From: CAYVAP01 sp964521065 | Lineage (GTDB): Bacteria; Bacteroidota; Bacteroidia; J057 | Direction of reading: 5' to 3' | NCBI GenBank assembly: GCA_964521065.1 | Contig: CAZFPQ010000244.1 | Span: 1 to 10,772 of the forward strand | Length of the DNA stretch: 10,772 nt | Part shown: positions 7,110 through 10,772 of the stretch, piece by piece | Position numbering within the stretch: the first letter of the stretch is position 1 | Layout: each line of letters opens with the position of its first letter | Position numbers and translations under genes: made by a program | Notes under the pieces: generated by a model | What the model was told of the DNA's origin: nothing | Databases searched by the model: none | What the model saw: the letters and a program-made list of their open reading frames with translations, nothing else

Positions 7110-7250
7110 TTGTATCTAGCGACCTAATCCTGCGTAAATCATTCTGTATGACAACACATTTTGATTAAACGATTAGCTCTTGCTCTACTTCATATTTTTA
7201 ACAGTCTTGTATCTATTGACCTAAGCACCTGCCCTGACACATTTTGCTTA
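7110..7250 (+). repeat. Two-copy imperfect direct repeat in the intergenic region
   Basis: Within the 306-base gap between 7006 and 7313 the same two-part block occurs twice. Part A is TTGTATCTAnnGACCTAA, at 7110-7127 and 7207-7224 (16 of 18 identical), each followed soon by CCTGC. Part B is TGAC-ACATTTTGnTTA, at 7149-7167 (with an extra AAC) and 7235-7250. A and B are 21 bases apart in copy one and 10 in copy two. The order and strand are the same, so this looks like an old local duplication or paired regulatory sites. TTG inside part B of copy two (7244-7246) could serve as a -33 element for the gene at 7313, with a poor -7 (TAATATTTC, 7269-7277). Apart from the hairpin near 7030 and the palindrome at 7281, I see nothing else in this gap, and no convincing small gene. 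Confidence 0.55.
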
Positions 7251-7280
7251 CCCATTGTACTCTTTAAGTAATATTTCTAA

Positions 7281-7296
7281 CCGATTTACAAATCGG
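7281..7296. promoter_or_regulatory. Inverted repeat upstream of the secreted-protein gene
   Basis: CCGATTTACAAATCGG has perfect seven-base arms around a two-base centre and ends 16 bases before the ATG at 7313. It could be an operator over the transcription start or a hairpin in the leader that covers the translation start region. No T run follows, so it is not a terminator. Confidence 0.4.
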
Positions 7297-7312
7297 ACAA
7301 CCTCAATGGGTC

Positions 7313-7768
7313 ATGAAGCATTTTATTAAAATCCTTACCCCTTTACTTTGGGCCTGTCTAATTCCCGCATTTTTAGGTACTCCTTTGGGTGCCTATACCC
7401 AGCAAAACAACGGCTCTAACCAATACCTGCGTACCCTCTTGTCGCAGCATGAGCACCTCATCTTTAGGCTCGCATACGAATACGATCCCTATAGCAAGGG
7501 ATACCGGGTCAGTTCAGACCCCAAACAGCCTCAGTTTCTGGCTATTGCCTCAGATCATCGGTATGTAGAATATTCTCGAACACACCGTCAACAAGGGACC
7601 TGGGGGCTCCGAGGAGATCACATGATTTTTCGAAGTGATGGAAGCCATCCAAATACAGGAAACGAGCTTTTCCGAGTCAAATCTTTCCAGGGTAACCGGC
7701 TGGTAGTGGCCTGGCAGGGCCGCCATGGATACGTGGAGCGGGTGTATGAGCTTTACCGCCGCAAATGA
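7313..7768 (+). CDS. Small secreted protein of unknown function
   Basis: I do not recognise this 151-residue protein. The N-terminus is a clear export signal: MKHFIK, a hydrophobic core to about residue 25, and a likely signal peptidase I site after LGA (residue 27). Cys15 in LLWAC could instead be read as a lipobox, but the hydrophobic run continues past it, so SPI cleavage is preferred. The mature part, about 124 residues, is rich in aromatic and basic residues and looks like short beta strands: QFLAIASDHRYVEYS, GTWGLRGDHMIFRS, NELFRVKSFQ and RLVVAWQGRHGYVERVYEL. That pattern resembles small beta-barrel, lipocalin-like periplasmic proteins, but this is only an impression. It has no cysteine after the signal. 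An inverted repeat and a duplicated motif precede it, so it may be the regulated gene of this interval. Confidence 0.7.
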   Translation: MKHFIKILTPLLWACLIPAFLGTPLGAYTQQNNGSNQYLRTLLSQHEHLIFRLAYEYDPYSKGYRVSSDPKQPQFLAIASDHRYVEYSRTHRQQGTWGLRGDHMIFRSDGSHPNTGNELFRVKSFQGNRLVVAWQGRHGYVERVYELYRRK

Positions 7769-7844
7769 TTGCCATTAGATAAAAGTACCCACCTTGCCCC
7801 CTACAAGGAATACTCATCAAACTCACTCCAAAATACCAACCTAC

Positions 7845-8000
7845 ATGTCTAGCCTCTCAAAATGCCCTGGACAAAAAATCCGTGAGCCATCCAGACAAGA
7901 ACTCATCCAAGCTTTGGGAATGAAGCAAAAGATGGCTTTTCCTGCCAAAGAAACTCATGCAGCCTGGCAGAGATTAAAAAAAAAGGTCAAAGCTGAATAG
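7845..8000 (+). CDS. Possible small basic protein, 51 residues
   Basis: The product is unrecognised. The frame runs further upstream, but the first ATG is at 7845; an upstream TTG at 7794 adds only low-complexity residues. It has no membrane segment or signal. It contains a predicted amphipathic helix around RQELIQALGMKQKMAF and ends in a lysine-rich AAWQRLKKKVKAE. That ending faintly recalls segments of FecR-type anti-sigma factors, but the likeness is too short to use. Support for a real gene is its position: 76 bases after the secreted protein, on the same strand, and ending 37 bases before a strong terminator. No promoter or ribosome binding site was found for it. Confidence 0.4.
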   Translation: MSSLSKCPGQKIREPSRQELIQALGMKQKMAFPAKETHAAWQRLKKKVKAE

Positions 8001-8037
8001 GCTTGATTTTTTGCCCTTGAACAGAGGGAAGTTTTTC

Positions 8038-8064
8038 AAACCAGGCTTAAGGGCCTGGTTTTTT
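8038..8064 (+). terminator. Rho-independent terminator
   Basis: AAACCAGGC (8038-8046) pairs with GCCTGGTTT (8053-8061) around TTAAGG, and the T run continues to 8064. The stem is perfect and GC-rich at its top. It ends the unit of the secreted protein and the small ORF, and lies 30 bases before the next gene. Confidence 0.9.
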
Positions 8065-8089
8065 GTTGCCTGAATTTTCCTCTACTTTG
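8063..8089 (+). promoter_or_regulatory. Possible promoter for the FAD oxidoreductase gene
   Basis: TTG (8063-8065) at the end of the terminator T run and TACTTTG (8083-8089), one base short of the TAnnTTTG consensus, five bases before the ATG at 8095. The spacer is shorter than at 4558 and 9224. A new promoter is needed here because a strong terminator lies just upstream. Confidence 0.3.
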
Positions 8090-8094
8090 ACGCT

Positions 8095-9204
8095 ATGCCA
8101 CATGATCATGACCTCATCATCGTTGGGGGAGGCCTAGCTGGCCTAACGGCTGCTTTGAAGGCCCGAAAGATGGGACTATCAGTAGCACTCTTTGACAAGG
8201 GAATGTACCCTCGCCACCGGGTATGTGGAGAATATGTGTCTCTTGAAGTCCTGCCCCTCTTTGAAGAGATGGAAGTAGACCTACTTTCATTGAAACCCAA
8301 ACGTTTAAATCGTTTCACTCTCAGTTCTCCTAAAGGCAAACAAGTGGGTCTACAACTCCCCCTGGGCGGTCTAGGACTTAGTAGATTCGCATTTGATTTT
8401 CATTTATACCAGGTAGCAAAAGAGCGCGGCGTCCAGTTTTACCTGAATGAAACGGTTCGCGAAATTCGCAGGTCTCATGACGGCTTTGAGGTAACGAATG
8501 GGCGTTCTACTTGGACCAGTCTCGGAGTTATCTCGGCCCATGGCAAACGAAGTGCCCTGGATCGTTTTTGGCAACGAAAATTCTTCTTCAACCGCTCGCC
8601 CTATCTAGGAGTAAAATTCCATGCCGAATGGCAAATGCCCGATGAGGAGGTCATCCTACACAATTTCCAAGCAGGGTATTGTGGCGTTTCAAAAATTGAA
8701 AATGACTTGGTCAACATTTGCTACCTAAGTACACGGGATCACCTACGCAAATATGGTAGCATCGAGCAAATGGAAAAGGAAGTGCTGTACCGCAATCCCC
8801 ATTTGAAGGAGGTCTTACAATCTGCAGTTAGGGTATGGGAGAAGCCATTGGTGATCAACGAAATATCTTTTGCGGCGAAGAATCCAGTTTTAGAAGGGGT
8901 CCTCATGGCTGGTGACGCAGCAGGGCTCATCACCCCTCTCTGCGGAAATGGCATGGCCATGGCCATTCAGGGGGGCTACTTAGCAGCAAAACATATGCAA
9001 TCCTACATTCATGGCAAGCATACCCGTCCAGAGATGGAAAAAAGCTATGCCCAAGCATGGAAACGACTCTTCAAGACCCGTCTTTGGATGGGGAGGAACA
9101 TACAGGCATTGTTTCGCGATCAAAACTATGCAGAATTATCCGTGAGGGCGATGAAGAGCTTACCTAGGGCAGCTCGTTGGATCATTCGTCAAACTCATGG
9201 GTGA
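8095..9204 (+). CDS. FAD-dependent oxidoreductase, geranylgeranyl-reductase-like
   Basis: This 369-residue flavoprotein has the layout of the geranylgeranyl reductase/UbiH-like group (p-hydroxybenzoate hydroxylase fold). Seen in order: a dinucleotide-binding motif DLIIVGGGLAGL (residues 6-17); an FAD ribose acid at D34, followed by a MYPRHRVCGEYVS segment (37-49), the Cys-Gly signature of this subgroup; and the second FAD motif beginning G273-D274 (GDAAGLITPLCGNGMAMAI), with a C-terminal helical part. Relatives in Bacteroidota often sit beside a type III polyketide synthase and a methyltransferase; neither is present here, so the substrate (isoprenoid, lipid or aromatic pigment) is open. It stands alone between a terminator and a gene with its own promoter. 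The start fits the family N-terminus. Confidence 0.85.
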   Translation: MPHDHDLIIVGGGLAGLTAALKARKMGLSVALFDKGMYPRHRVCGEYVSLEVLPLFEEMEVDLLSLKPKRLNRFTLSSPKGKQVGLQLPLGGLGLSRFAFDFHLYQVAKERGVQFYLNETVREIRRSHDGFEVTNGRSTWTSLGVISAHGKRSALDRFWQRKFFFNRSPYLGVKFHAEWQMPDEEVILHNFQAGYCGVSKIENDLVNICYLSTRDHLRKYGSIEQMEKEVLYRNPHLKEVLQSAVRVWEKPLVINEISFAAKNPVLEGVLMAGDAAGLITPLCGNGMAMAIQGGYLAAKHMQSYIHGKHTRPEMEKSYAQAWKRLFKTRLWMGRNIQALFRDQNYAELSVRAMKSLPRAARWIIRQTHG

Positions 9205-9223
9205 TCTGGAAGGGATTTTTACC

Positions 9224-9254
9224 TTGGCACTCCCGTTACTTGGTTTTAGGTTTG
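9224..9254 (+). promoter_or_regulatory. Promoter for the beta-helix lipoprotein gene, Bacteroidota type
   Basis: TTG (9224-9226), a 20-base spacer and TAGGTTTG (9247-9254), a full match to TAnnTTTG. The -7 box ends four bases before the ATG at 9259, so the mRNA is probably leaderless or nearly so. The spacer is the same length as in the bamD promoter. Confidence 0.6.
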
Positions 9255-9258
9255 CAGC

Positions 9259-10772
9259 ATGAAGCATCTTTGGCTGCCATGTCTTGCTCTCTTATTGGGC
9301 TTATTTACTGAAAGTTGTCGCCGGCCGGTCAACCCCATCGCCATGGGACCCCTGGAGTTTTCGGCTGACACGGTGAAATTTGATTCTATTTTTGTCAATT
9401 TCCTCACTCCTTCTGAACGCCTGATTGTCAGAAATCCTGAGGCACAAGCAATATTGGTAGAGCGCGTGTGGTTGGAGGAGGGTTCTGAATCGGAATTTTC
9501 CTTGCTGGTAGATGGAATCGTAGCTGACACCGTCGAAGATTTGGTCATTGCGGGTGGAGACAGCATGTTGGTTATCGTCAACCTTCGCTCTGAGTTGCGG
9601 GATGATTTCGCCGAAGAAATTTTAAACTTTCAAATCGGAGACGAAACCTATCAGATTCTTCTAAGGGCCAAGGTCATCGACGCCTATTATTTCCGGGCTA
9701 GGCTCACTCAGGAAAATGGGGACTTTGTCAACTTGAAAGAGGACAGCTATTTTTTTGGTAGGTCCGGGGTACTTGATACCACCCTCACCCCCGAAAAGCC
9801 CATCATCTTCGATGGCCCTATCTTTATTCCACAAGGGGTAACGGTACGGATACAGGCAGGTACCCAAATATTTTTTACCCCCTACAAATTTGGAATAGAA
9901 GATAGCACTGGAGATCGAGTCTTTGGCCTATTTTCCTGGCTACTGGTAGATGGAACCCTGCAAGCTGAAGGCCTTCCTGGAGATCCTGTCGTTTTCCAGG
10001 GAACCCGCTTTGACTCCTCATATCAAGAAAATCCGGCACAATGGCGAGGGCTCTATTTTCGCAGACCTAGTCGAGACAACCTCTTGCGTCACGCGGTCGT
10101 CAAAAATGGCATGATTGGAGTCCAAGTGGACTCTTCTTCAAATAATCAAAACCCCAAATTAACCATTCAGCATAGCGCAATTCGTAATATGGGTGCGTTT
10201 GGTTTAGTAGGGGTAGGTGCAGCCCCAAACATAAGCGATCAAAGTCCTCCATCCATCCTAATGGAGAATTCCTACGTGAGTACTTGCCAGGAAAGGACTT
10301 TCATCATGTGGTATGGTGGTAAATATGAAATTTATAATTCGACCTTCGCCAATTATAACGTCTCGAATTTCTCACGCAGGAACCCTCAGTTTTATGTCAA
10401 CAATTGGTTAACTCCGGATGGAAGTTCTGCATTTGTCTACCCAACTTACCTAGACTTAAAAAACTGTATCGTATATGGCAGCGAGGAAAACGAAGTAGCC
10501 ATAGATACCCTTCCAGGCCAACCCTTCAATCGATTTTTGATGGAAAACTGCTTGGTCAGGGTTGATGAAGAAGAGATTCTTCCCTTGCTAAGAGGCCACC
10601 TAAAAAACAGCCTCATCAATCAAGATCCCCTTTTTAAAGAAATTAGACTGCGCGATTACCGCTTGCTCGAAGGCAGCCCTGCCATTGACGGAGGGTTAGA
10701 TCTAAGCAACCGCTTTACATTGGACTTTCGAGGGATAGTGGATAGCAGCAGGGTGGTACCTTTTGACATTGG
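9259..10772 (+). CDS. Lipoprotein with right-handed beta-helix domain (3' end outside window)
   Basis: The frame stays open from ATG 9259 to the window edge, 504 full codons. The N-terminus is a lipoprotein signal: MKHLWLPCLALLLGLFTESC, with Cys20 as the likely lipid site. After Cys comes RRP rather than the acidic or KDD/QAE-like export tags known for surface lipoproteins of some Bacteroidota, so a periplasm-facing location is possible. Residues about 30-140 form an Ig-like beta domain (LEFSADTVKFDSIFVNF, then RLIVRNPEAQAILVERVWL) common in this phylum. From about 160 a PEKPIIFDGPIFIPQGVTVRI stretch starts repeated beta-helix coils (HAVVKNGMIGVQV, LTIQHSAIRNMG, ILMENSYVS, LDLKNCIVYG). It ends with SPAIDGG (about 474-480) and FDIG at the edge, the usual close of this 'choice-of-anchor Q'-like family (DIGAYE), so only a few codons are probably missing. 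The ligand is unknown; binding of a polysaccharide is an inference. Confidence 0.82.
   Translation, partial: MKHLWLPCLALLLGLFTESCRRPVNPIAMGPLEFSADTVKFDSIFVNFLTPSERLIVRNPEAQAILVERVWLEEGSESEFSLLVDGIVADTVEDLVIAGGDSMLVIVNLRSELRDDFAEEILNFQIGDETYQILLRAKVIDAYYFRARLTQENGDFVNLKEDSYFFGRSGVLDTTLTPEKPIIFDGPIFIPQGVTVRIQAGTQIFFTPYKFGIEDSTGDRVFGLFSWLLVDGTLQAEGLPGDPVVFQGTRFDSSYQENPAQWRGLYFRRPSRDNLLRHAVVKNGMIGVQVDSSSNNQNPKLTIQHSAIRNMGAFGLVGVGAAPNISDQSPPSILMENSYVSTCQERTFIMWYGGKYEIYNSTFANYNVSNFSRRNPQFYVNNWLTPDGSSAFVYPTYLDLKNCIVYGSEENEVAIDTLPGQPFNRFLMENCLVRVDEEEILPLLRGHLKNSLINQDPLFKEIRLRDYRLLEGSPAIDGGLDLSNRFTLDFRGIVDSSRVVPFDI

Noticed and set aside
9246..9867. Minus-strand frames of 111 and 68 codons over the beta-helix lipoprotein
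   Set aside because: The plus-strand frame is open over the whole interval with a lipoprotein signal and recognisable domains; the antisense frames are shadows.
1..10772. CRISPR array, transposase, integrase, toxin-antitoxin or defence cluster
   Set aside because: Looked for on both strands; no regularly spaced repeats and no protein with the relevant motifs were found.

Overview
The window reads as a chromosomal segment from a member of the Bacteroidota. Three signs agree: the adjacent bamD (Bacteroidota form, with many aromatic TPR-like repeats) and rpoZ (Bacteroidota form of omega); promoter elements of the Bacteroidota type (-33 TTG, -7 TAnnTTTG); and almost no Shine-Dalgarno sequences. 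The genus cannot be fixed from what is here. All calls come from reading the sequence; no search was run.

Layout. (a) 2-87 is tRNA-Leu(UAA). On its 3' side lie two AT-rich, tightly packed genes: a PAPS-dependent sulfotransferase (226-1146) and a Wzx/MVF-type flippase (1149-2639). Their G+C is clearly below that of every other gene in the window, which suggests a transferred surface-glycan cassette beside a tRNA. (b) cutC (2645-3289) follows after 5 bases with host-like composition. (c) An LptF/LptG-type permease on the minus strand (3420-4499) is divergent from bamD (4595-5452), which is followed by rpoZ (5525-5887) and a strong terminator. The permease and BamD both serve the outer membrane (LPS export and beta-barrel assembly). 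(d) A PIG3-like quinone oxidoreductase (6011-7006) precedes a 306-base intergenic stretch holding a duplicated motif and a palindrome. (e) Next come a small secreted protein of unknown function (7313-7768), a possible 51-residue basic protein (7845-8000) and a strong terminator. (f) A geranylgeranyl-reductase-like FAD oxidoreductase (8095-9204) is followed by a beta-helix lipoprotein (9259 to the window end, probably only a few codons from its stop).

How the genes relate. Most of the window is core envelope and housekeeping material, broken into short transcription units. The clearest accessory piece is the sulfotransferase-flippase pair. I saw no CRISPR array, transposase, integrase, toxin-antitoxin pair or recognisable defence system. 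The points most worth checking are the composition break at 2640, the direct repeat before 7313, and two well-formed promoters whose -7 box ends only 4 to 6 bases before the start codon, which predicts leaderless mRNAs.
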